A DNA stretch of 34,169 nt from CAYVUB01 sp964454675 (GTDB lineage Bacteria > Bacteroidota > Bacteroidia > Flavobacteriales > Flavobacteriaceae). Both the position numbers and the translations under genes were made by a program. The notes under the pieces were generated by a model. That model ran no database searches. It saw nothing but the letters and a program-made list of their open reading frames with translations, and had not been told where the DNA came from. The DNA lies in the NCBI GenBank assembly GCA_964454675.1, contig CAYVUB010000027.1, positions 1 to 34,169 on the forward strand, given 5' to 3'. This document shows, piece after piece, positions 23,660 through 31,851 of this stretch. Each line of letters starts with the position of its first letter. The stretch's first letter is position 1.

Positions 23660-23956
23660 ATGAACGACTCTATGAGTAAAAATAAAAAGCTTCTGCTCGG
23701 GCTTTTTTTTGACGGTTGCGGATACATATCCTATATATTTCCACCGTTTGATTTTATTTGGGCACCACTTTCTGCATATTTAATGACCAGGCTTTATAAA
23801 GGAACTTCGGGTAAAGTGGCTGCGGTGGTTTCTTTTATAGAAGAAGCATTACCGCTGGTAGATTTTATTCCGTCGTTTACATTGATGTGGGTTTATACGT
23901 ATGTGCTTAGTAAAGGTGAAGCAAAAGATATGGATAACATAATTGAAGTAAAATAA
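23660..23956 (+). CDS. Small conserved membrane protein, 98 aa
   Basis: Two or three hydrophobic segments (about 10-27, 33-45 and 66-84) with GLFFDGCGYISYIFPPFDFI, APLSAYLMTRLYKGTSGKVA and IEEALPLVDFIPSFTLMW. The FPPFDFIWAP and LVDFIPSF parts are conserved in small Bacteroidetes membrane proteins of unknown function. An alternative start at 23672 (MSKNKK) is possible. It is monocistronic, ends in a strong bidirectional terminator, and converges with the TonB receptor gene. Confidence 0.75.
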   Translation: MNDSMSKNKKLLLGLFFDGCGYISYIFPPFDFIWAPLSAYLMTRLYKGTSGKVAAVVSFIEEALPLVDFIPSFTLMWVYTYVLSKGEAKDMDNIIEVK

Positions 23957-23958
23957 AA

Positions 23959-23991
23959 AAATCCCTTTCAACTTTTATGAAAGGGATTTTT
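23959..23991. terminator. Bidirectional terminator
   Basis: AAATCCCTTTCA (23959-23970) pairs perfectly with TGAAAGGGATTT (23978-23989), followed by T on the plus strand and a longer T run on the minus strand (As from 23954). It lies between convergent stops at 23956 and 23997. Confidence 0.9.
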
Positions 23992-23996
23992 CGGTT

Positions 23997-26240
23997 TTAA
24001 AGCGTATAAGTCAATCCTATATTGAAATTGCGACCTATATTAAAAATGCCGTCGTGTTTTAAACGGGATAAATGGCTTATGTAGTTTGTATCGGTAAGGT
24101 TGGTGCCCGATACGGTTATTCCCAACACGTTGTTGAATACTTTTACAGACCCACCAAAACCTGCGCTTAGCAAGTTGTAACCATCGGTTGTGGTTTCAAA
24201 GGCACTCACATTATTTTGATTGAATACCGAACTTAATTTCACAAACGCATAACCGCTTTGAACGTATTTGTTTTGAAATTCAACTCTTACGGTATTATGC
24301 AGGGAATTTGCCGGAATTAACGGTAAATACGCGTCATTTGACTGTTTTCCGGTAACGGTTTCAAAACTGCTTTCAAAATGCAGCCAGTCCAACGGATGCG
24401 GATGAAAATGCAGTCCTATTTCGCCTCCATAAAGTCGGGCATCATCCTGTGTGTACAAGAAAACCGGATTGTGGTCTATTTCGTCATCTGTTGGCGATAA
24501 AAATATATAATCATTTACCAGATTGTAAAATCCGTTGACAAAAACCTCCACGTGCTTATTTTTAAATTCTACAGCCAAATCTATCTGGAAATTTTGCTCA
24601 TTTTTCAGGTTTTCATTTCCTATTTCATACCTGTTTGTGCCGTGATGCGAGCCGTGCGATGTGAGCTCTGCCAGATTGGGTGCTCTAAAGCCCGTTGCCA
24701 GATTAAGTCTTGCGGTAAGCTGTTTGAAAATATCGGCTTTAACACCAACAGCGCCGTTAAAACTGTTAAAACTTTTTGATAATCCCGAAACAACATCAAT
24801 TGTACGTGTGTCATAACGCAAACCAAGTTGTACATCGGCTTTTTCAAAATGGATGTGTGATGTTGCCAAAACGCCAAAATCGTTGGTTGATGCATCCGGT
24901 ATAAGCAGCTCTTCGCCATAATTGGTATTGGTTTGATGCATTCCCTGAACGCCGATAATCGTTTCAAATTTCCCCATTTGAGGCAAATGATATTTTATAT
25001 CATAGTTGAACGTTTTGAGTTTCATGTGTAATGCAGGATGTTCATCATCATGATGCTCATCATCTTCATCGTCGTGTTCATGGTCATCTTCATCATCGTG
25101 GTCATCATGGTCATCATGGTCGTGATGTCCAAATTCTTTGCGGTCGTTATAGATTAACCCTAAGTTGACATCCAAACTTGAATTATTAAAGAAAATGGTT
25201 GATTTTGAACTCAAAATATGGTTTGTAATATCCTGATACGGTTCCAAAGGCGTGATGTTTAATGACTGTAAGCCTATTTCTTCGGGGATACCGAGTTTTG
25301 TTTTATTGATATTGTAGCGCAATTCGGTTTTAAACTGTGATTTTTGATAACCAAAACCCGCTTTAAAATCCTGTTCCTTAAAACGTGTGTTGGTAACTCT
25401 GTAATCACTGGTGTTATAATCTGAATGTTCTGTATAATTTCCTCTGAACAGGAATTTAAAATGCTCATCAGAAGATTTAAACCCCAAACCGGTATTGATA
25501 CCTTCGGTATTGGTAAAGTAATTGAAGCCGGCATCGGCAGTTGCTGTATTGGCTTGTGCAAATTTTTCGGGATTGATATACAAAACGCCGCCAAGAGCAT
25601 CACTGCCATATAGCAATGATGCCGGACCTTTTATCACTTCAACACTTTCAACGCCCGAGCTGCTCAAACCTAAGCCATGCTCATCGCCAAACTGCTGGTT
25701 TTCCAGCCGCACGCCTTGAGCATATACCAAAACCCTGTTGGAGCTCAAACCTCGTATTACGGGCTTGCCAACGCTTAAACCGGTCGAGATGTTTTCAACA
25801 CCGGCAATGGATGCAATACCATCAGCAAGTGTTACGGCACCTTTTGCTTTTAAATCGGATACTTTTTCATGTTCAACCTTCATCACATTTTCACTTTGAA
25901 GCTTGTGAAACGGGGTCGATACAATGATTTCTTCCATTTCAATGGCAGAGGCTGTTAATGTAATGGTTAATATATCCCTATTAGGAAACTGTAAAGATTG
26001 AGAAACGGTTTCGTAACCAATCATTGATATCACAATTTTATAATTGCCTGAAGGAATATTCTTTAAGATGAACTTTCCGGTTTCATCGGTTGCAGTGCTT
26101 TTTTCCAGCTGAGGAATGTAAATATTGACATAAGCTAAAGGTTCATTTGTTTGTGAGTCAATAACATTGCCTTGCAGCGTATGCTGTGCATAAATAGACG
26201 GTACTGCCAGCAACAGCAATACCTGAAGTATAATTTTCAT
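23997..26240 (-). CDS. TonB-dependent receptor with His/Asp-rich loop, probable zinc uptake
   Basis: 747 residues. A signal peptide (1-19, ending IYAQ) is followed by a CarboxypepD-like domain (about 20-98, GNVIDSQTNEPLAYVNIYIP), the plug domain (about 105-225, with GKPVIRGLSSNRVLVYAQGV and GPASLLYGSDALGGVLYINP) and a barrel ending in NIGLTYTL. An acidic-histidine tract at 371-401 (almost only His, Asp and Glu; DNA 25038-25130) lies in an extracellular loop, as in the zinc receptor ZnuD, and suggests capture of zinc or another transition metal. It is last in an operon with a His-rich exported protein and a DUF6787 membrane protein. The metal assignment is inference; copper or nickel is possible. 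Confidence 0.92.
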   Translation of the reverse strand: MKIILQVLLLLAVPSIYAQHTLQGNVIDSQTNEPLAYVNIYIPQLEKSTATDETGKFILKNIPSGNYKIVISMIGYETVSQSLQFPNRDILTITLTASAIEMEEIIVSTPFHKLQSENVMKVEHEKVSDLKAKGAVTLADGIASIAGVENISTGLSVGKPVIRGLSSNRVLVYAQGVRLENQQFGDEHGLGLSSSGVESVEVIKGPASLLYGSDALGGVLYINPEKFAQANTATADAGFNYFTNTEGINTGLGFKSSDEHFKFLFRGNYTEHSDYNTSDYRVTNTRFKEQDFKAGFGYQKSQFKTELRYNINKTKLGIPEEIGLQSLNITPLEPYQDITNHILSSKSTIFFNNSSLDVNLGLIYNDRKEFGHHDHDDHDDHDDEDDHEHDDEDDEHHDDEHPALHMKLKTFNYDIKYHLPQMGKFETIIGVQGMHQTNTNYGEELLIPDASTNDFGVLATSHIHFEKADVQLGLRYDTRTIDVVSGLSKSFNSFNGAVGVKADIFKQLTARLNLATGFRAPNLAELTSHGSHHGTNRYEIGNENLKNEQNFQIDLAVEFKNKHVEVFVNGFYNLVNDYIFLSPTDDEIDHNPVFLYTQDDARLYGGEIGLHFHPHPLDWLHFESSFETVTGKQSNDAYLPLIPANSLHNTVRVEFQNKYVQSGYAFVKLSSVFNQNNVSAFETTTDGYNLLSAGFGGSVKVFNNVLGITVSGTNLTDTNYISHLSRLKHDGIFNIGRNFNIGLTYTL

Positions 26241-26297
26241 GTAACTTGTTTTTTAAATTAATTTAATACTGATTGTTTTCTGAAGATTATTCAGAAT

Positions 26298-26636
26298 TTA
26301 TATTAGATTAATTTGCGGCGGACCGCGAAGCGAAAAGTGTAACCGTTGATAATCGCTTAAAAAGAAATACTGCGAAACGATTTTGGCGCGTGTATGTTTT
26401 GTATCAATGATTGAAACAGCATGTTCCGGAATAGAGGCAGATACCGACAGGTTGAATTTATAAAAGTCACAATCCAAGTCCAAAGTATGTAAGTGCGTTG
26501 TGTTTTCACCGGTACAAACTTCATGATGATGATGCTCAAAAACATGAGACAATTTGACGGCCGATGGCAGCGTAAAAAACAACACCAATAACAGTGACGC
26601 TATTTTAAAGGCAATATGTTGTTTAATACGGTGCAT
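26298..26636 (-). CDS. Small exported His-rich protein, 112 aa
   Basis: An N-terminal hydrophobic segment (about 9-26) is followed by KLSHVFEHHHHEVCTGENTT, then HLHTLDLDCDF and a C-terminal stretch with no clear domain. The His4 run, the Cys and the HLH/Cys pair resemble small Bacteroidetes proteins often encoded just before metal TonB receptors; a periplasmic metal-binding or sensing role is likely but unproven. It shares one base with the upstream gene (TAATG) and lies 57 bases before the receptor gene. Confidence 0.75.
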   Translation of the reverse strand: MHRIKQHIAFKIASLLLVLFFTLPSAVKLSHVFEHHHHEVCTGENTTHLHTLDLDCDFYKFNLSVSASIPEHAVSIIDTKHTRAKIVSQYFFLSDYQRLHFSLRGPPQINLI

Positions 26637-27130
26637 TATTTTATAAAACGTTTAAATCCCAAATGTTTTAGCATCTTCTTTTCAAATTCCCAGAAAAATT
26701 TAAACTGGCCAAAAAGCCATCCGAAGAACACTAATAAAATTTGATAGAAAATAAGCCCAATAATAGCATATAAAACCCAATAAACAAAAGGATTTAAGTT
26801 TTCTTTAGTAACTCCCATAAAAGCCATGATGGGTTTGCTTATCATTGCCGATGACGACCCTGTAATGGCAAAAACAATAAAAATGCGTATCATTTCCCAT
26901 TTATAGGTTACTATCCATTTGTTTTCCAGTTTTTTAAAGCAATACAAAGTAATTTTTAAAAACAGGTATGCAAAAACAAGTGCAGTAATAATAGTAACGT
27001 AAACAGGCAAGGAGCTTGTCAATTTATTTGACAGTAAATACCCTGCGTACAGCAAGCCAATGATACCCAAAACAGGAAACAGCAATTGCCGGTTGTGTTG
27101 TATTTCCCAGCGTTGTTTAAATTTTTGCAT
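26636..27130 (-). CDS. DUF6787-like membrane protein, 164 aa
   Basis: Four membrane helices (about 16-34, 41-63, 80-104 and 113-140). It starts KFKQRWEIQHNRQLLFPVLG, continues WEMIRIFIVFAITGSSSAMI, and ends FGQFKFFWEFEKKMLKHLGF, the layout I associate with DUF6787. No biochemical role is known. It is first in a three-gene unit (this gene, His-rich protein, TonB receptor) with a -7 element at 27148-27155, so a link with metal uptake is plausible from position alone. Confidence 0.7.
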   Translation of the reverse strand: MQKFKQRWEIQHNRQLLFPVLGIIGLLYAGYLLSNKLTSSLPVYVTIITALVFAYLFLKITLYCFKKLENKWIVTYKWEMIRIFIVFAITGSSSAMISKPIMAFMGVTKENLNPFVYWVLYAIIGLIFYQILLVFFGWLFGQFKFFWEFEKKMLKHLGFKRFIK

Positions 27131-27147
27131 AGTGATTTTTGTCGGTG

Positions 27148-27155
27148 CAAATTTA
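27148..27155 (-). promoter_or_regulatory. -7 element TAAATTTG of the metal-receptor operon
   Basis: The minus-strand TAAATTTG matches TAnnTTTG and lies in the 27-base gap between two minus-strand genes, 17 bases before the ATG at 27130. It would let the receptor operon be expressed independently of the gene upstream. Confidence 0.45.
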
Positions 27156-27157
27156 AT

Positions 27158-27589
27158 TTAAATTCTCGGAATAAAATGAGATAATTGCTGGTTGTGTTTT
27201 AACTGAAAGTATAAAAAGTAATTGTATAGCATATAATTTACTTCGTAACCATAATCAATGCCTGCCTGATAGTCTATTTGCATTTGATACAAATTTGGAT
27301 TGTATGAGAATGATTGTAAAGCTCTTTGATTCCATGCTATAACCCACTGAAGATTGCGGTTTTCCATAAATTTTTGAGAATGAAAACCTCTTGGTCTTGC
27401 CATGGTTGCCAGCCATGAGCTAAATCCCGGGTCGATGATGATGATTTCGTATTCAAGCTCGTCATTGGCAATTTTTACAGTGTCTTGCTCGGTAGTTTGC
27501 CAGTTATTAGGGGTATAAGTGTCTGTTTTATAAGAATGACAACTTATAAGAGCAATACAGCAAGACAGTATGTAAATGATATTTTTCAT
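27158..27589 (-). CDS. DUF6146 family lipoprotein
   Basis: 143 residues with a lipoprotein signal (lipobox LISC, Cys17) and a single small domain: EYEIIIIDPGFSSWLATMAR, ENRNLQWVIAWNQRA and IDYGYEVNYMLYNYFLYFQL. These blocks are typical of DUF6146 proteins in Bacteroidetes, for which no function is known. It is anchored in the inner or outer membrane. It precedes the metal-receptor operon but a promoter-like element separates them. Confidence 0.85.
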   Translation of the reverse strand: MKNIIYILSCCIALISCHSYKTDTYTPNNWQTTEQDTVKIANDELEYEIIIIDPGFSSWLATMARPRGFHSQKFMENRNLQWVIAWNQRALQSFSYNPNLYQMQIDYQAGIDYGYEVNYMLYNYFLYFQLKHNQQLSHFIPRI

Positions 27590-27656
27590 TTTTAATGAAA
27601 TTCATCTAAAGTTACAAAAAAACACGCCTCAACACTTAATTTAGGCTGTTTTTAAC

Positions 27657-27687
27657 AAAAAAAGCTAAACCTTTTGAGTTTAGCTTT
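27657..27687 (-). terminator. Terminator of the DUF937 gene
   Basis: AAAGCTAAAC (27661-27670) pairs with GTTTAGCTTT (27678-27687). On the minus strand the stem is followed by seven Ts (As 27657-27663). Confidence 0.85.
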
Positions 27688-27714
27688 TGTATAGAAGGTA
27701 TAAGCAGAATTAAC

Positions 27715-28356
27715 TTATTTTTTCCCGAACAAACCTCCAAGCAGTCCGCCGAGACCGCCTTTTTTCTTATTGTTACCTCCTAAAACCATTCCGGCAACGT
27801 CATCAATAATACTTCCGTCACCATTGGCATCAAGGATAGATTCAAGAAAGCTTCGTTCTTGTTTTTTTGAGTTTCCTTTTACTAAGCCGCCTAATAAATC
27901 TTCAAGTCCGCCCGAATTGGTAACTTGCTTTTGTTTGGCTTGGCTGCCCAATACACCCATTAAAATAGGTGCGGCAATTTTTAAAATTTGAGCAACAGAG
28001 TTTGCATCCAACCCCGATTTTTGACTTATAGCCGTTTGTACCGTTTGTTGTTTGTTGCCAAGTACGTGTCCTAAAATTTTTCCGCCGTCTGTTAAAACGT
28101 CGGCATTAACACCGCCCTGAAACAAATCGCCAAGGTTGTTTAAAATACTTCCGTCGTGTTTACTGTTTAATGCGCCCAATAAGCCTTCGGCACCTTGTGA
28201 TGTTGTGGCATTACGGCGCATGGCTTCCATAAGCACCGGCAAAGCCATGGTTAAAGCATCCTGTGTTTTGCTTGCCGGTTGATTGGTTTGTTGTGAAACA
28301 CCATTTACAATGGTTTTTCCTAAGTCACTATTCAATAGGTCGAGAATTCCTGACAT
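27715..28356 (-). CDS. DUF937 domain protein
   Basis: 213 residues with DUF937 features: LNSDLGKTIVNGVSQQ, a helical ALTMALPVLMEAMRRNA and the repeat-like GLLGALNSKHDGSILNNLGD, followed later by FLESILDANGDGSIIDDVAG and a Gly/Leu-rich end (GGLGGLLGGLFGKK). No signal peptide. The family is widespread and uncharacterised, and structurally resembles YidB-type proteins. The DGS turns (KHDGSILN and NGDGSIID) suggest an internal duplication. It is flanked by hairpins on both sides, so it is probably monocistronic. Confidence 0.9.
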   Translation of the reverse strand: MSGILDLLNSDLGKTIVNGVSQQTNQPASKTQDALTMALPVLMEAMRRNATTSQGAEGLLGALNSKHDGSILNNLGDLFQGGVNADVLTDGGKILGHVLGNKQQTVQTAISQKSGLDANSVAQILKIAAPILMGVLGSQAKQKQVTNSGGLEDLLGGLVKGNSKKQERSFLESILDANGDGSIIDDVAGMVLGGNNKKKGGLGGLLGGLFGKK

Positions 28357-28393
28357 AATTTTATTGTTTTAATTTGTGTGGGTAATATTACAA

Positions 28394-28430
28394 AAAAATG
28401 CTTGCGGCATCTTGTACGGCAAGCATTTTT
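28394..28430 (-). terminator. Terminator of serA
   Basis: AAAAATGCTTGC (28394-28405) and GCAAGCATTTTT (28419-28430) are exact complements. On the minus strand the stem runs into a T stretch, just past the serA stop at 28453. Confidence 0.85.
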
Positions 28431-28452
28431 ATCTATAATGTTAATAACTTTT

Positions 28453-29415
28453 TTAAGCGCCTTTAGCTTTTAAAAGATTGATAATCTGTTCGGCAAGTTC
28501 GGTACCTATACGGTCTTGTGCTTCAACGGTTGCAGCGCCTATATGTGGGGTGAGTGATATATTGCCATTCATCAATACTTGTACTGCCGGTGCGGGTTCA
28601 TCTTGAAACGTATCCAATCCTGCAAACGCAACTTTACCCGATTCGATAGCGTTTATCAAATCGACTTCATTGATTATTCCGCCGCGGGCAACATTGATGA
28701 TGCCTACACCGTCTTTCATAATTTCAAATTGCTGTTTGTTTATGATGTACTCATCCTGTGCAGGTATATGAAGTGTTATAAAATCGGCTTGTTTTAAGAC
28801 AGTTTCCAATGATTCTGTTTTTATTTCTATGTTTATAAACTGACCGTCATAAAAATCGACTTTGATATTGGCTTTTTCTACAAGCTCGTCGTTTGCAATA
28901 ACTTTCATTCCAACGCCAATAGCTATTTTTGCAACTTCTATACCTATGCGCCCAAGACCTATGACACCGAGTGTTTTACCTCGTAGTTCAATGCCCTTTG
29001 CATAGTTTTTTTTCAAGGTATTGAATTTTGTATCGCCGTCAAGCGGCATATTTCTGTTTGAATCATGTAAAAACCGCACACATCCAAACAGATGGGCAAA
29101 TACCAGCTCGGCTACAGATTGTGACGATGATGCCGGTGTGTTGATAACATGAATACCTTTTTGCAATGCATAATCAACATCTATATTATCCATGCCAACG
29201 CCGCCGCGGCCAATGATTTTTATGGACGGGCAGGCATCTATAATGTTTTGTCTAACTGTGGTTGCGCTTCTTACTAAGATAACATCTATTTGATGTTGGT
29301 TGATATAATTGGCTAATTGTTCTTGTGCTACGGTTGTGGTAATTACTTCAAAACCGGCTTGTTCTAAAACATCTTTACCTGATTTTGAAATGCCGTCGTT
29401 TGCTAATATTTTCAT
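28453..29415 (-). CDS. serA: D-3-phosphoglycerate dehydrogenase
   Basis: 320 residues. It oxidises 3-phosphoglycerate with NAD to 3-phosphohydroxypyruvate, the first step of serine synthesis. The D-2-hydroxyacid dehydrogenase fold is clear: GRGGVGMDNIDV (69-80), the NAD site GVIGLGRIG (150-158), catalytic Arg244 in NVARGGIINE, Glu273 in DEPAP and His291 in TPHIGAAT. It lacks the C-terminal ACT regulatory domain of long SerA, so serine feedback by that route is absent. It lies 120 bases after serC on the same strand with a small interspersed repeat between them. Confidence 0.92.
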   Translation of the reverse strand: MKILANDGISKSGKDVLEQAGFEVITTTVAQEQLANYINQHQIDVILVRSATTVRQNIIDACPSIKIIGRGGVGMDNIDVDYALQKGIHVINTPASSSQSVAELVFAHLFGCVRFLHDSNRNMPLDGDTKFNTLKKNYAKGIELRGKTLGVIGLGRIGIEVAKIAIGVGMKVIANDELVEKANIKVDFYDGQFINIEIKTESLETVLKQADFITLHIPAQDEYIINKQQFEIMKDGVGIINVARGGIINEVDLINAIESGKVAFAGLDTFQDEPAPAVQVLMNGNISLTPHIGAATVEAQDRIGTELAEQIINLLKAKGA

Positions 29416-29430
29416 TTAATATAGTTTGTC

Positions 29431-29450
29431 ATTTCCGCGAAGGCGGAAAT
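29431..29450. repeat. GAAG-loop hairpin repeat, copy 1
   Basis: ATTTCCGC-GAAG-GCGGAAAT, a perfect 8-bp stem with loop GAAG between serA and serC. A close relative lies at 33524-33543 (TTCCTGC/GCAGGAA with the same loop). Both look like members of a dispersed intergenic hairpin family. Confidence 0.75.
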
Positions 29451-29535
29451 CTTTTTAATAGTTTTTAATTGCTCAAATTCTTCTTTAATACAGACTGGTT
29501 TACAGAGTGTTTAGATACTACTGTGAACTATGTGA

Positions 29536-30600
29536 CTAAGCTTTCGTCTCCAGCTCACTCATAACTTCGACCAGAGCTTTGACACTTTCAAGCGGCATGG
29601 CATTGTACATTGAGGCACGGTATCCGCCAACACTTCTGTGTCCGTTAAGTCCGCTGATGCCGGCTTCTTTAAGCATCGCATCAAAAGATTCTTTTAAATT
29701 ATCGTTAACCAGATTAAACGTTGCATTCATGTTTGAGCGGTCTTCTTTAACTGCGTAGCCTTTAAATAACGGGTTAAGGTCAATTTCAGAATACAGCACA
29801 CGGGCTTTCATTTCGTTAATGTCTTCAATGGCTTTGATACCTCCAAGGTTTTTCAGCCATTCGAGTGTTAACATGCAGGTATATACCGAAAATACGGGCG
29901 GTGTATTAAACATGCTGCTTTGTGATATATGTACTTTGTAATCCATTATAGAAGGAATTTTTCTGGATACTTTACCCAGAATATCTTCCCTTACAACCAC
30001 CAGCGTTGCGCCTGCGGGACCAAAGTTTTTTTGCGCTCCGGCATAGATTAGGTCAAATTTTGTAAAATCCAGTTGTCTCGAAAAAATATCACTGCTCATA
30101 TCGCATACCATAGGTATCGGGCTATCGGGAAAGGACTTTAACTGTGTCCCGAAAATGGTATTGTTTGACGTGCAATGGAAATAATCGTAATCTTCAGGAA
30201 TGTTGTAGCCTTTTGGAATATAGTTATAACCGGCTTCTTTTGAGGATGCTACTTCATAAATATCATCATAAATGCGGGCTTCTTTTATGGCGTTGTTGCT
30301 CCAGGTTCCTGTGTTTAAATAGCCTGCTCGTTTTTCAAGAAGATTTAATGCAACCATAACAAACTGCATGCTGGCACCACCTTGTAAAAACAGGGCTTTA
30401 TAACCTTTGCCCTGAAGTCCTAAAAGTTCGAGTGCAAGGCTTCGGGCGTTTTCCATGACATCAACAAATGCTTTGCTGCGATGCGATATTTCTAATATTG
30501 ATAATCCCTGATTGTTGAAGTTGATGACGGCTTCTGCCGATTTTTGTATGACTTCCTGAGGTAATATTGATGGACCGGCACTAAAATTATGTATTTTCAT
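29536..30600 (-). CDS. serC: Phosphoserine aminotransferase
   Basis: 354 residues, the normal length. PLP enzyme converting 3-phosphohydroxypyruvate and glutamate to phosphoserine, the second step of serine synthesis (also used in pyridoxal phosphate synthesis). It has the family start HNFSAGPSILPQEVI, GGASMQF (74-80), the cofactor lysine Lys191 in IYAGAQKNFGPAGAT, and GLNGHRSVGGYRASMYNAMP near the end. It precedes serA on the same strand. A near-consensus CACCTTTG lies in the region upstream (around 30670). Confidence 0.96.
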   Translation of the reverse strand: MKIHNFSAGPSILPQEVIQKSAEAVINFNNQGLSILEISHRSKAFVDVMENARSLALELLGLQGKGYKALFLQGGASMQFVMVALNLLEKRAGYLNTGTWSNNAIKEARIYDDIYEVASSKEAGYNYIPKGYNIPEDYDYFHCTSNNTIFGTQLKSFPDSPIPMVCDMSSDIFSRQLDFTKFDLIYAGAQKNFGPAGATLVVVREDILGKVSRKIPSIMDYKVHISQSSMFNTPPVFSVYTCMLTLEWLKNLGGIKAIEDINEMKARVLYSEIDLNPLFKGYAVKEDRSNMNATFNLVNDNLKESFDAMLKEAGISGLNGHRSVGGYRASMYNAMPLESVKALVEVMSELETKA

Positions 30601-30724
30601 TGAAAAACTTATATGTTATTCCTACACAAGTAGAAATCTTCTATTAATATATTAAGATTTTTTATAAGGTGCAAAGGTGCTAATTTCTCGTTTAATTTTC
30701 ATTATCAAATTCATAATTTTTGAA

Positions 30725-31783
30725 CTATAATTTTAATAAAAACGCAATAGTATCTTCGCCATCGGCATAGTCCCAAAGTGAAGGATTTTGTGTTTGTCCA
30801 AAAGCAATACTGTCTGATGTAATGTGTTTTGAAACAATACATTGTATTTTATTTTTATCTTCTGAAAGCTTCGTTTTTAAGGTATCTATATCGTTGTAAT
30901 GCCCGTAAAAAACAGTTGCAATGGGCGAGGCGTAGCTATTGTCTTCTTTAATCATTAAAAAGCCGTTTTCGAGCATATCAAATTCGCTCATTAAATACAC
31001 AGCCTTATTATAGTCGTAATTGTTTGCGTATTTGGTTTCGTTTATGATAGGATGCCATTGATATACAGCGTTAAAAAACGCATCAAAGCTGTAATTATCA
31101 GGAACAAATAATTTGGAAACATTTCTGCAGCCCAAACCATAATATCTGAAAATATCATTGGAAAGCAAACTCAATTCTTCATCGGTTTCATTACCTGTAA
31201 GTATCGCAACAGAATTTCTGTTTTTTCTGATGATTGACGGCTTACCTTTAAAATAATACTCAAAATAACGCGCCGCATTATCACTGCCGGTTGCAATAAC
31301 CGCATCAAAACCGTCGAGTTTTTCATCGGTAAACCGAATGTATTCTTTAAACTGAGGTTCAACAGTCTCAAGATATTTGGCCAAAAACGGTAATAAATGC
31401 CGGTCGTTTGACGATTGTTTTACCAGCACACGATGACCGCTTATTAATACCGAAAGAAAGTCATGAAAACCAACCAACGGAATATTTCCTGCCATAATAA
31501 TGGCGACATTTTTAGGTTGTAAATCATTAAAGTGATACTTTTCTAACCAAAGGTTAATAGTATTGTAATTTAATAAATTAACCCATGAATTTATGGCAAA
31601 TGTAATATTCGGTTTTGTAAACCATCCGTTATGTTCTTGAGCTAAGGTTATTTGATGTTTGAATCCGTCAAAAAACAACTCATTGTGTAAAATATCCGAC
31701 TTTTTTTCAGGGTATTCGGTTGAGAACTGACTTAAAAATTCTCCCAGTTTCACAAAAGCGTTAATTCTTTGTTCTAAATTCAT
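30725..31783 (-). CDS. LuxC-like acyl-CoA reductase
   Basis: 352 residues from the ATG at 31783; a longer frame to 31831 runs through the promoter and was rejected. Features of the LuxC/acyl-CoA reductase family (aldehyde dehydrogenase fold) are VAIIMAGNIPLVGFHDFLSV (93-112), AVIATGSDNAARYFEYYF (161-178), IIRKNRNSVAIL and candidate nucleophile Cys219 in YYGLGCRNVSKLFVP. The family reduces activated fatty acids to aldehydes; in Flavobacteriia the true substrate is not known. It is divergent from, and shares overlapping promoters with, a ferredoxin gene, a conserved linkage suggesting a redox connection. The downstream neighbour serC is 125 bases away. Confidence 0.9.
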   Translation of the reverse strand: MNLEQRINAFVKLGEFLSQFSTEYPEKKSDILHNELFFDGFKHQITLAQEHNGWFTKPNITFAINSWVNLLNYNTINLWLEKYHFNDLQPKNVAIIMAGNIPLVGFHDFLSVLISGHRVLVKQSSNDRHLLPFLAKYLETVEPQFKEYIRFTDEKLDGFDAVIATGSDNAARYFEYYFKGKPSIIRKNRNSVAILTGNETDEELSLLSNDIFRYYGLGCRNVSKLFVPDNYSFDAFFNAVYQWHPIINETKYANNYDYNKAVYLMSEFDMLENGFLMIKEDNSYASPIATVFYGHYNDIDTLKTKLSEDKNKIQCIVSKHITSDSIAFGQTQNPSLWDYADGEDTIAFLLKL

Positions 31784-31789
31784 TCTGAG

Positions 31790-31821
31790 TTTGTTTTTGA
31801 AAGGTTTTGGCGTTACTTTTG
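31790..31821 (+). promoter_or_regulatory. Ferredoxin promoter (TTTG-N20-TACTTTTG)
   Basis: TTTG (31790-31793) and TACTTTTG (31814-31821) with 20 bases between them, 30 bases before the ATG at 31852. It interlocks with the opposite promoter at 31829-31836. Confidence 0.7.
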
Positions 31822-31828
31822 CACCGTG

Positions 31829-31836
31829 CAAAGTTA
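31829..31836 (-). promoter_or_regulatory. -7 element TAACTTTG of the acyl-CoA reductase gene
   Basis: Minus-strand TAACTTTG matches TAnnTTTG, 45 bases before the ATG at 31783. With the plus-strand element it forms the palindrome TTTGCAC-C-GTGCAAA (31818-31832). Confidence 0.65.
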
Positions 31837-31851
31837 GAAAAAAATGATGCT

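Noticed and set aside
25038..25130. Tandem ATG/GTG-like repeat that could be mistaken for a CRISPR or minisatellite
   Set aside because: It is explained by His and Asp codons of the metal loop; there are no constant repeats with unique spacers.
30725..31831. Longer acyl-CoA reductase frame starting at 31831
   Set aside because: The extra 16 residues would be encoded within the divergent promoter, and the ATG at 31783 fits the family.
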